Part shown: one piece after another, positions 54,886-64,000 of the stretch
Layout of the letters: every line of letters starts with the position of its first letter
Position numbering within the stretch: position 1 is the first letter of the stretch
NCBI GenBank assembly: GCA_030998225.1
Contig: JAPYXD010000522.1
Span: 4,278,001-4,342,000, forward strand
DNA: 64,000 bases
Source: Diplolepis rosae
Lineage: Eukaryota; Arthropoda; Insecta; Hymenoptera; Diplolepididae
Direction of reading: 5' to 3'
The notes under the pieces: model-generated
Told to the model about the DNA's origin: nothing
The model's input: the letters and a program-made list of their open reading frames with translations, nothing else
Database searches by the model: none
Translations under genes and position numbers: made by a program

Positions 54886-56057
54886 TTGGATCTATAACTT
54901 AATTCGTGCGGTTTTTTTTTCAAAATTTGAACGTTTATTCGAGAAAAACATGTACAGTAGTATTATTCAAAGTATCGCCCGTCTGAAGCTATGACTTTTT
55001 CCCATCTTTCTGGCAATTTGTGGATTCCATTCCAAAAGAACTGCGCCGGCTTGGCGGCCAAGAATGAATGAAGCCAATTTTTAATACCCTGTTCTGTTGT
55101 GAACCGTATTCCAGTGAGGGCGTTCTGCATCGACCGGAAGAAATGGTAGTCAGAAAGGGCAAGGTCTGGGCTATAAGGTGGGTGGGGTAAAACTTCCCAT
55201 CCACAGTTCTCCAAATAGTTCTTAACCGGAATAGCAACATGGGGCCGAGCGTTGTCATGATGGAAAATTATTGCCTCGTGTCTGGTCGCATATTCCGGGC
55301 GTTTTTCGGCTATTGCTCTCTTGAAATGGATTAATTGTGTTCGGTACCGTTCTCCATTGATGGTTTCACCCGGTTTTAGCAGCTCATAATACAGCACACC
55401 CTTCTAATCCCACCAAATACAGAGCATTACCTTCGCGCCATGGATATTCGGCTTTGCCGTTGATTTGGCTAGTTGGTCAGGTTTCACATATGATTTGTTG
55501 CGCTTGGGGTTGTCGTAATGGATCCATTCTTAATCACCAGTAACAATCCGATGCAAAAATGACTTCTTTTTGTGGCGTTCTAGCGGCATTTCGGACATGC
55601 AAAACCGCCTTTCAACGTTTCTCAGCTTGAGTTCATGTGGAACCCAATTGTCTTGCTTTTCAATGTATCCGGCTGCTTTTAAACGTTTTGAAATGGCTGC
55701 TTGAGTAACTCCCAAAGACTCTGCAAGCTCTTCTTGTATTTGGCTACAATCTTCATCGAGTAGTGCTTCCAGTTTTTCATCTTCAAACTTTTTTGGCGAT
55801 GACTTTCGGCAGCAGTTTTCTTCATATTAAAGTAATGAAAAAGAACTCCCCGCAAAAACACTTTTTCAGACACAAAATTTGACATATTTGAGTGAAAAAA
55901 AATTATTGTTGTTTACGCTACAAATGAATGACATATACTGAAAAAGACGCACAATGACAGTAGCTTTCCAACGCACGTTCGGAATATTGAAACGATGGAA
56001 TAATAATCAAGTTACTCCATCTCTTAGCAAACCGCATGAATTAAGTTATATATCCAA
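54886..56057 (-). mobile_element. mariner element (copy 3)
   Basis: The terminal repeats TTGGATCTATAACTTAATTC and the inverse of TTGGATATATAACTTAATTC are flanked by TA at 54884-54885 and 56058-56059. It is 1172 bp. It is a different family from copies 1 and 2. Confidence 0.92.
54963..55885 (-). pseudogene. mariner transposase, DD34D type, broken
   Basis: The N-terminus (MSNFVSEKVFLRGVLFHYF) is followed by an internal deletion, near 55790-55820, that removes part of the first DNA-binding domain. The second DNA-binding helix (AAISKRLKAAGYIE) and WVPHEL remain. The catalytic motifs are GD with the next codons damaged (a stop at the usual GDE site), HDNARPHVA, and YSPDLALSDYHFF, with 34 residues between the second and third aspartates. 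Another stop lies near 55408. It ends WERVI-type at 54963. It cannot be active as read. Confidence 0.88.
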
Positions 56058-56161
56058 TAATTTAAATATGCAAAATAAAACCCATTTTACCATGGAAAAT
56101 AAACTGTCTTTTATTCTATTTTACACAAATATTTAATGATCAATAATAAGATATAATGTTC

Positions 56162-56415
56162 TAAAAATAGTATATAAGGAAAGCTTTTACTTTATTTGAT
56201 TCAATTTGTAAATAGCTCTGATTTATGAAAAATACTGACCCCAGATAAAAAATTTATTATTTTCTCAGCAAGATAGTAAAATTTATTTGTAATTTAAATA
56301 AAACCCTTACTCTGCATTTCAAATCTCATTAAGGATACATGAAAGAAATAATGTAAAGAACGTATTTATAATTTCCCGCATTTGCAAAGTTTACAAAGTG
56401 CTGCCTCCTATTTAC
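56162..56415. other. AT-rich stretch, nothing recognised
   Basis: No feature is supported between the duplicated GRHPR tail and the next element. Confidence 0.35.
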
Positions 56416-56418
56416 TAA

Positions 56419-57487
56419 CAAGGGGAGTGCGTCAATCTTCCTTCAGCTTTCTGCATGAAACTTGCAGTACCGAAAGTTCGATATGAATAAGTAATAATGC
56501 CGGAGTGACAGGACCCACTACCGCAGTTATTTCAAGAAATTGAGTTTTGAAAATTGAGGTTTTCTCAGGCGCCGAGTGAGTAAAGGCCGGTGAGTCCTTC
56601 AGCACAGTGAAGCAGTGGCGTAGTGGTGATGGCTATCGGTGATTTTTTTTTTTATTATTTTTTATATATTGTTAATTATATACAATGTAATTAGTATAAG
56701 TTTTGATCACTTGTAATGAATTTAATTTAAATAACAAATACTAAAAATTATAAATAATAATTAATGCTGTCAATATATTTTGCATAATTTATATTAATAT
56801 TAATTATTTGAAAGGTGTATTAATTTTACACTTTATTTAAAATGTTCTCACTGACTCATTCCAAACTGGAGGAATTAAAAATTATAAAGTGTTTGTGGAT
56901 ACTATATATATTTGGTTATTTTATATTCTCCTGGTACAAGTGCTTTTTCAATTTTTGCGAAATTGAACCAAGGTGCAAGTGGAAGTGGAAGTTCGAGTCA
57001 AAAGTCTGATTGTGAAGGATCTACGAGCGAAGATTTGGAAAGATCTTTGGACGATGAAAGTTTCAAAGGAAAGTTTACGAATGCTCTCCAGCATTCCCTT
57101 TTCATTTATAAAAACAATAATCTTAATACGGAAAACCCTCCGCAAAACATTTCCTGTTTCGAAAACGATGGCAGAAAAAATTTCTGAAGCTGTGATCGAT
57201 GTGGTAAATGAGTGTCAGGTGTCAGTGGAAGAACAATTAATATTTATAATTTTTAGTATTTGTTATTTAAATTAAATTCATTACAAATGATCAAAACTTA
57301 TCACTGTGCTGAAGGACTCACCGGCCTTTAATCACTCGGTGTGTGCGAAAACCTCCATTTCAAAATGCAATTTCTCGAAATAACTGAGGTAGTGGGTCAC
57401 TCTGGCACTATTACTTATTCATATAGAACTTTCGGTACTGCAAGTTTCGTGCAGAAAGCTGAGGGAAGATTGACGCACTCCCCTTGT
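56419..57487. mobile_element. TAA-flanked long inverted-repeat element (PIF/Harbinger-like)
   Basis: The ends CAAGGGGAGTGCGTCAATCT and their inverse are flanked by TAA at 56416-56418 and 57488-57490. The arms pair over about 56419-56780 and 57235-57487. A 3-bp TAA duplication suits PIF/Harbinger, but no transposase is present, so this is tentative. The unpaired centre (56880-57235) has a different, more complex composition. Confidence 0.7.
56912..57240 (+). other. Possible captured coding fragment inside the element
   Basis: Two overlapping open frames (56912-57187 and 56973-57275) lie only in the non-repeated centre. One reads GASGSGSSSQKSDCEGSTSE, a low-complexity acidic/serine stretch. 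No family is recognised. It may be an exon picked up by the element, or chance. Confidence 0.25.
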
Positions 57488-57490
57488 AAG

Positions 57491-58406
57491 CAAAAATATA
57501 TAAATTTAATTGCAGAAGACAAAACTTGCCCCTTTCCTCTTTGTAGAGTTCTTAAATTCTCGAAAATTTAAATTCAAATAATATAATCGAGAATATTACA
57601 GAAGTTAAAGAATATAAAGAGAATTTTGAGAATTTATGTTTTAAATAATTAATAATTAAATTAAATAATTCATAATTAATATTAATATATTAAAATTATA
57701 TACTGTTGAAATTTGAGGTTAGGTTCATTTTGAATTTAATACACTGAATACTAAAAAACTTAAATTAATATTATACTTGAATATATATATTATCTATATA
57801 ATTATAGAATATACATAAAACCCTTCATTATACAATAAAATGTATATAATATACATATAAGAATTATATTAAATCATATATTAATTAATCAAAATTCAAA
57901 TTTTTAAGGAACAAAGCAGTTTTTACTTTTTCATGCATTTTCCGGAGTCACTGCAGGTCACGGAATTTATAAATCGGCAGGGAAAGTCAAGTAAAACTTT
58001 AAAAAGTTAGGGAATTTCTTAGATTCAACAAAGTATAATTATAATCTAAATATATATCTAATATATATACCTAAATATATTTAAACTGAATGTCTGGAAC
58101 ATAACCTATAATATTATACCCTTTCAGTTCTCGTTTTTCACTTTCTTCCGCACAAATAAAATGCACAGACAAAGTTTAAGAGATAATTTCATATTGCAGT
58201 ATTAATTCATTTTCATTTTTTAACACGTTTAACAAGCCAAAATAACAAAATTCTCATAAATTTTAATAGAATTTATCTGCCGGTTATATTCTTGGTAATA
58301 TTCTCATTTTCGTAACCCTTCTCAAAGTAATATGACCGATTCAGAACTCTACCTCTTTTTAGTTTTTCTGCGTTAGTTTTATTTTTAGTCTTTTTATTTT
58401 AAAAAA
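57491..58406. other. Very AT-rich upstream region of GRHPR copy 2
   Basis: No exon or element is recognised. A TCAGTT initiator-like site at 58124-58129 has no well-placed TATA box, so the promoter is not assigned. Confidence 0.4.
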
Positions 58407-60226
58407 ATGACCAAACCACGTGTTTTAGTGAAAGGATGCAATGAAATTCCTCAAGAAGCCATAAATCTGCTGAAAACCAAGTAACGGAAAAAATGTATAA
58501 TCTTTATAGTTAAAAATAAGTAACTAATATATTACTTTCTTATAATAAATATTTCTTAAACTGTTTAACGACAAAAATTTAAGTATATTCGAATATTTTT
58601 TCTTAAAAAAAGAATTTTTAAATGAGAGTGAAGTATCCGATTCTTTCCTATTTTTCATTCTAGGTGCGATATTACTATGATTGAATCACACTGCCATACA
58701 CGAGAGGAAATGTTAAAAGTTGTTCCAGGACATGACGCTATATTTTTATCTATACCTATGGTAAGAGTTGATCGCGAGTTTCTTGACGTAACAGGTATTA
58801 TATTTTTTGTATTAATAATGGAAAATTTTCAAAATCCTTAGTATTTATAGTATATTATAATTAAGATTTAAAATTTTAATCAGCCTACTCCAAAAAATGA
58901 ATATACCATTTTGCAGGACCAAATTTAAAAGTCATAGCAACTTTGTCTGTTGGATATGATCATTTGGATCTGATTGAAATTAAAAAAAGAGGAATAAAAG
59001 TGGGATATAGCCCTTTCGCTTCAACAGCTGCTGTTGCTGAATTGACTATATTGTTAATGTTAAGTGCTGCAAGACGTGCCCATGAGGGACGATTAAAACT
59101 GGAACAGTCAGTTTAGATTATTATTCTATGCACGGAAAAAATTAATGAATAAATTGAATATCCTAATCGAATAGCTAGATTATATATATGTGTATTGTAG
59201 AGGTTATATCGGTTATAATTCATTCCCTATGAGGAAGCAATTATTTATTTTCACAATAACTTCAATTGAGTTGATTGTTATTATAATTTATTTTCAATTT
59301 ATTTTTTAATAATTTATTTATAATTTAATTATAATTGTTTTCAATTTAATTTATTTTTAATTTAATTATAATTGTTTTCAATTTAATTTATTTTAGTTAT
59401 TATAAATTTATTTCTTTGACAGTAATGAAGTAAAACGCTCATTTCAATGGATGGTTGGCTACGAATTACGTGGATCCACTGTAGGATTTGTCGGATTAGG
59501 TAATATTGGTCAAGCAATTATTAAACGACTTAAAGGTTTCGAAGTCAGTCAATTTCTCTATTCAGGGCATTCAAGAAAAAATGAAGGTGAATATTGTATA
59601 CATATTTAAAAAAATTAAGATTTATCAGCAAATTGAGAAGATAACGCATAATAAAAGAGAAATTAATTAAAAATAGCAATTAACAATTAAAGTTTATTAA
59701 CACTTTTGAGAATTTACTCATTTTGGTGCTTGGTCAATTTTTATAGGCGATGAACTTGGTGGAAAGTTTGTACCTCTTAATGAATTGCTGAAAGAAAGCG
59801 ACTTCGTAGTTGTTGCAACTCCGCTGAATTCTGAAACTCTAGGGATGTTTGACGATGAAACTTTTGCAAAAATGAAGAAAAATGCAATTTTTGTGAACGT
59901 AGGTAGAGGGAAAGTTGTGAAAACCGATGCTCTAGTTAGAGCGCTCAAGGGAAATATTATTTTTGCTGCAGGTCTTGACACCACTGATCCGGAACCTTTA
60001 CCTTCCGATCATGAACTCTTAAAACTTCAAAATGCTGGTGAGAAAATTACACATTAAAGTCATTCTATGAAAAAAATTGTTACCAAAATTATAATTTCTT
60101 TTTATTTTAGTAATTCTTCCACATTTGGGAAGTTCAACTATGAACGCTAGAAAAGAGATGGCAATGATAGCCGCACAAAATATTATTAACGGCCTGGAAG
60201 GAAAGTCTTTACTTTATTCACTATAA
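58407..60226 (+). CDS. GRHPR: Glyoxylate/hydroxypyruvate reductase-like, copy 2
   Basis: A paralogue of the gene at 28990-36188 with the same predicted reaction. Six exons: 58407-58480, 58664-58794, 58917-59106, 59423-59586, 59747-60037, 60111-60226. They join to 966 nt, 321 residues plus stop. Exons 3-6 have exactly the same lengths as in copy 1 (190, 164, 291, 116) and every intron phase agrees. GLGNIG is at residues 156-161; Arg240 (VNVGRG), Glu269 (DPEPLP) and His288 (PHLGS) are all present, so it should be active. Introns are short, unlike copy 1. The protein has diverged clearly from copy 1, so the duplication is old. The start is the ATG at 58407, giving [10 protein letters not shown] aligned with copy 1. 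Confidence 0.92.
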
Positions 60227-60290
60227 CCCACAGTAAAAAAAATAGATCAATTTAATTTTTGAGGATATTATATATTTTAAATTCCGAAAT

Positions 60291-60296
60291 AATAAA
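60291..60296 (+). terminator. Poly(A) signal of GRHPR copy 2
   Basis: AATAAA lies 65 bases after the stop codon. Confidence 0.55.
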
Positions 60297-61134
60297 AATT
60301 GTATATAATATTTACTCATTTGAATCAATCTAAAGTATTTTTGTATGTATGCATCACTTCAACTTTTCGACAGATAATCATTTCTAAAATAAATTCTACT
60401 TACGAAGTAAATTTTCTGAAGAATCGAAAGCTTTTAGGTACATTTCAATGGAAATAGTGAATCTCAAACTTAAGTCTGAATCAAGTGTTTTTAATTTTTC
60501 GCGTATTTAATTACTTACTCTTATAAAATGCATCACCAATAGTAAAATATGCTTTAATATAAACATGCTTTCTTCATTTGTTTTTAACTTTATATACAAT
60601 TAAATTCATAGTGATATAAAGAGCTTATGTACAAAATAATCTGAATATTAAGATATACTCAATATACTTTTTACTGAAAAGATAAATCTTCGCTTATTTG
60701 ACAGATTTACTTCATTGCAAAAGCCAAGATTCTTCATGGCTTAAAGTTACGAAATTTTTCGATAGACGTAACCTTTTTACCTTTGTTCTATAAATATATG
60801 CAAGTTATTTTTGTGTTAAGGACTTTTAGACAATATTTCAGTATAGCATAATTAACACCTCGTAGATATTGTCGTTATATCTGAAATTTCTATCACCCGT
60901 AATGTACAACAGGCAACCATCAGGCCTCCGCCACAGCATTTTTTAAACTGCTCAGGATTGGGTTGATTTTTGTTTCAAGAGAAAGGATGTGCCCCGTGTT
61001 GCATGTATGACTAGCAATAAAACTGACTACTAATGGAAGTTTATTAATCTGGACCACCTGAAAGGGAGAATATAGTTTTGAAGAACCATTCAACCTTATG
61101 TTGATATCGTTCTACACATATATTTAGTGAAATT
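60297..61134. other. Intergenic stretch, nothing recognised
   Basis: I searched the - strand for the missing last exon of LAMTOR3 and did not find it here. Confidence 0.4.
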
Positions 61135-62442
61135 CCCTGCTGGAAGTAAAAAGATAGGGAGAGATAGAAACAGAGGTATAGAAAGTGATAGAACCTTTCA
61201 AATCTTTTCCAAGTAGCCGATTTGCATCCCCAAAACGCTATGTCTTTCTAACTCCAAAACTATATCCACCATGCCAAGGAATATCTATCGCTTTCTATCC
61301 ATCAGTTTATCTCTTGTTCTGGAATATCTATCTCTTCCTATCTCCGAGTCTATCCCTACGTCAGGTAATATATGTATTTTTCTATTCTCTTGTCTATTCC
61401 TGCGACTGGTAAAATTTATCTCTTTCTATCATTGTAAAAAAAATTTGGACCCATGTATATTCCTCGACTATCTCCTTTCAACTTTTTGTATCCCTTCGTC
61501 AATCCAAAATCAATCCAATTTTCAAATACCCTTTTCTCTATTTTGGTCTATATCAGTCTATTTCGGTATATTTGCGGTGACATTTTCTATCTCCTTGCTA
61601 TTCGATAAATTAAATTAAATTAATTATTTGTAATTAATGATACAGTATGTACAAAATTAGAAGATATAACTACGAGGAGGGACAGGAATAAAAGAGATAC
61701 GCGTGAACCTGGATTGACAAAGAGATATACAGAGATAGAAAGTGATAGAGGTAAATAGATGAGGGATACGTTGAAATAAAGAGAAGAACATTGAAAGATA
61801 TATCCGTGAATTTGGATTGGCAAAAAGATAGAAAAAGATAGAGGTGAATACGCGAGAGATAGGCTGAGATTAGGAAAAGGGAGTTGAAAGTGATATATGT
61901 AAATTTAGATAAACAAGAGATAGAAAGAGATAGTGGTGGATATGAAAAAGATAAAAATAGATACAGGTGGATTGATGAGGATTAGACCGAAATAAAGAAA
62001 ATGGGGTTGAAAGATATAGGCATCAATCTGGATTGACGAAGTGGTATAAAAAATAGAGGGGGGTAGACAAGAGATAGAAACAAATATAGACGGATATAAA
62101 AAGAATAGAGTGAGAGAAATAAAACGAGTTTGAAATATATAGCCGTGAATTTGCATTGACTAAGAAATAGAAAGAGATAGGCATTAATCTGGATTGACAA
62201 AGTGGTATAAAAAATAGAGGGGGATAGACAAGAGATAGAAACAAATATAGGTGACTATACGAAGAATAGACAGAGATAAAGAAAACGGTAGTGAAAGAGA
62301 TAGGTGTAATTTGGATTAACAAAGAAATAGAAAGAGATGTAAGTGAATAGACGAGGGGTAAATTTTCCTTATCACTTTCTATCTAAGAGATAAAAAAGCG
62401 ATTAAAAGTGATAGAATTTCTATCTCTTTATTTCCAGCAGGG
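61135..62442. mobile_element. CTATCTC-rich element, copy 2 (complete)
   Basis: A 1308-bp element with ends CCCTGCTGGAAGT and ATTTCCAGCAGGG. Between them the sequence is built of GATAGAAAGAGATAG-like and GGATTGACAAAGAG-like units recurring about every 100-120 bp from 61640 on. The inverse of part of it lies at 30950-32393. The open frames in it are low-complexity and not genes. Superfamily unknown. Confidence 0.7.
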
Positions 62443-62585
62443 TTCAATGTATTTTAAAATTACAAACATTAAATATAAAATTTTAAATTTTAAAAAACTT
62501 TGGGAATGAAAATCGTTATCGTCAAAATCATATGAAGTTAATTTTTCCATGCTGAATCTTCAATAGATATATTGATGATTATATT

Positions 62586-62758
62586 CCCAATGGGCAAACG
62601 ATATTAGAAACGTTTATATAACATTCTACAAACGTTCTAGGAACATCCCAATGTCCAGTGTCCGAAAGACGTTCTTAGAACGTTTTTGGAACGTCTCTTG
62701 GACATTGGGATGATCCTAAATGTTATATAAACGTTTCTAATATCATGTGTCCATTGGG
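62586..62758. mobile_element. Small palindromic MITE beside the LAMTOR3 splice donor
   Basis: A 173-bp near-perfect inverted repeat from CCCAATGGGC to GTCCATTGGG, rich in AACGTT motifs. Its right end stops seven bases inside the intron after the LAMTOR3 exon, leaving GTAATAA of the donor. Confidence 0.75.
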
Positions 62759-62765
62759 TTATTAC

Positions 62766-63128
62766 CTGGTAACTACTGTACATGCAGATAACACTTTTGT
62801 TCTTTCCAAGACCCAATTTGCTTCCTTGTTCAGTGGCCATGGTGAAAGTGGATAGAAAATTTGTTCGCATTGCTAATTCAGGTGCTACTTCATTCGCAAC
62901 TGATAAAACTGGAACTCCATCTCGATCTGTTATTATTATACTGTAAAGACCTTCAACGCTATTCAAAAGTTCGTGCAAGAACTTTTTTGAATCCTGTAAA
63001 CAATAAAAATTGTTGCTCTTATAAATTATTGTAGGCATTAAGCATATATCAATACATAACCTCAAAATCTACATTTTATATGAGCATTAGAATGATTGTC
63101 TATTATTTAATTTACTTACTACTGTCAT
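62766..63128 (-). CDS. LAMTOR3: Ragulator subunit LAMTOR3 (MP1), last exon not found
   Basis: A roadblock-fold scaffold of the Ragulator complex on lysosomes, which anchors Rag GTPases and MEK1/ERK signalling. Exon 1 is 63120-63128 (ATGACAGTA) followed by GTAAGT. Exon 2 is 62766-62993, with acceptor TTTACAG and donor CAG/GTAATAA. Together they give 79 residues starting MTVDSKKFLHELL. The family core VEGLYSIIITDRDGVPV, FLSTFTMATEQGSKLGLG and NKSVICMYSSYQV is intact. The family is about 124 residues, so roughly 45 C-terminal residues should lie in a further exon to the left. I could not find it in the window, and a MITE sits at the donor. The nine-base first exon is inferred from the splice signals and the expected N-terminus. 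Confidence 0.82.
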
Positions 63129-63263
63129 TATGCAGAATTATTCAGGTTCTTTTACAACTACACTGTATATAAAACTCAAATTTAAAGTTTTACCTGATTC
63201 TAGAGATGCAAAGAAAAATAAATATGAGTTAATTTAGTAAATAAAATTTTGTTGTTTTCTTAC

Positions 63264-63335
63264 TCTATAGTACTCTACGCATGCTCGGTCGATATTATGT
63301 ACAAGAATTTGAATAGTGCTTAATGCTGAAAACAT
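63264..63335 (-). other. Possible upstream exon
   Basis: An ATG-initiated frame of 24 codons (MFSALSTIQILVHNIDRACV...) runs straight into a splice donor (AGA/GTAAGA). It lies between the Erlin stop and the LAMTOR3 start. It could be an upstream exon of LAMTOR3 or of an unrecognised gene. I know no family match. Confidence 0.3.
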
Positions 63336-63807
63336 TTTTAATTGAATTATTTTTGTTTAGTTGAAAATAAAACCTAATACTTGTATTGTTGAAAAAGATT
63401 TATGATAAAAACATTGACAAAAATATTTATTTTTTATAAATATGACAATAGCTTACAATTTCTTTTATCAAATTACAACGATAAAAGAAGAAATACTTAG
63501 ATAATATATTTACAAGCATATAATATACACACGTGACAACTTCTTAACGAAGAAACATAAAAAATGTATAATAAAATTATACAATAAACATAATTAATGT
63601 CTAATTTTCTTGAATAAAATGCGTTAAACATTTCAAAATATACTATTTTTCGTAGGTGAAATTTTTATTTATAATTAAATATCTATAATAATAATGAATA
63701 AGTTTTTCAATGATATGAATATAAAGAGATATTAATAAAAGAGAATATGAATTAAAAGTTTATGCCAAAAAGTTATTTAAATTTTAGAATTATTATTTTA
63801 TCAAATT
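63336..63807 (-). other. Probable 3' untranslated region of Erlin
   Basis: It is AT-rich and lies directly downstream of the Erlin stop codon on the - strand. No other feature is seen. Confidence 0.4.
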
Positions 63808-64000
63808 TTATGTTTTACTATCGATTGATTCTGGTTCCATTTTTTCGGGAATGTGTGCGTTAGAGCCTAATGTAGGATCGTTCGAGCATCCCCCATAAGA
63901 GAACATTTTTGGGATTTCGTGGCCAAAGTAAACTTTTGAGTTCTGCGAAAGGGATTCGTATTTTTTCAATTCTAAAAATTCTTTAGATAAGAGTAACTTG
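63808..64000 (-). CDS. ERLIN: Erlin (SPFH/prohibitin family), C-terminal end only
   Basis: Erlins form large ring complexes in ER cholesterol-rich membranes and help degrade activated IP3 receptors. The last 63 codons are here, in one open frame ending at TAA (63808-63810), and the gene continues beyond the window edge. The match is to the conserved end: EFLELKKYESLSQNSKVYFG followed by HEIPKMF, where family members read KIYFG then IPxMF. A variable tail follows. No intron is seen in this part. The N-terminal signal anchor and SPFH domain lie outside the window. The Erlin-1 versus Erlin-2 distinction does not apply to a single insect gene. Confidence 0.75.
   Translation of the reverse strand, partial: KLLLSKEFLELKKYESLSQNSKVYFGHEIPKMFSYGGCSNDPTLGSNAHIPEKMEPESIDSKT

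Larger units (their letters stand above)
54640..56161 (+). pseudogene. GRHPR: GRHPR exon-5 fragment with deletion and mariner insertion
   Basis: 54640-54883 copies 35602-35846 of the first GRHPR gene: the end of intron 4 with its acceptor (54727-54728) and the first 155 bases of exon 5, up to FVNV. After the mariner (54886-56057), 56058-56161 copies 36290-36390, the 3' untranslated region with its poly(A) signal. The 443 bases between (rest of exon 5, intron 5, exon 6, with the catalytic Arg, Glu and His) are gone. The close similarity to copy 1, much greater than to copy 2, shows it derives from copy 1. No promoter or earlier exons accompany it, so it cannot make the enzyme. Confidence 0.88.

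Overview
This is animal nuclear DNA, almost certainly from an insect. It is AT-rich, its genes are split by GT-AG introns, and it is crowded with mariner, hAT, piggyBac-like, R1-clade and Gypsy elements. One gene has a TATA box 31 bases before an arthropod-type TCAGT initiator. A hymenopteran is possible but not shown. There are no bacterial operons, CRISPR arrays or rRNA genes.

Host genes lie in the right half. A glyoxylate/hydroxypyruvate reductase gene (GRHPR-like, six exons, 28990-36188, + strand) is followed about 22 kb later by a paralogue with the same six-exon layout (58407-60226, + strand). A broken third copy of one exon lies between them (54640-56161) and carries a mariner. At the right edge, on the - strand, are two exons of LAMTOR3 (62766-63128) and the C-terminal end of an Erlin gene (63808 to the edge).

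Positions 1-28870 hold no gene I can name. They are a mosaic of non-autonomous elements, many with target-site duplications that can still be read: TA (1136-2313, 4480-7721, 6640-7586, 13020-14778, 15608-16629), TTAA (3661-3811, 17917-18544) and 8 bp (21361-21776). The first GRHPR intron holds a nested hAT-like element (30127-33431, 8-bp target duplication). From 37.6 to 58 kb there is a MITE, a decayed Gypsy fragment, an R1-clade non-LTR element, a second decayed Gypsy fragment, a nearly full-length Gypsy element with 387-bp LTRs (47915-53477), a mariner and a TAA-flanked inverted-repeat element.

The most interesting signal is a set of seven small hammerhead-ribozyme-like motifs on the - strand (19.5-26.1 kb and 40.1 kb). 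Three keep the CUGAUGA and GAAAC boxes, a cleavable NUH triplet and a pairing stem I. All of these lack a stem III loop, the form known from Penelope-like retroelements that works as a dimer. A second theme is elements whose terminal-repeat motif is repeated many times inside the element.
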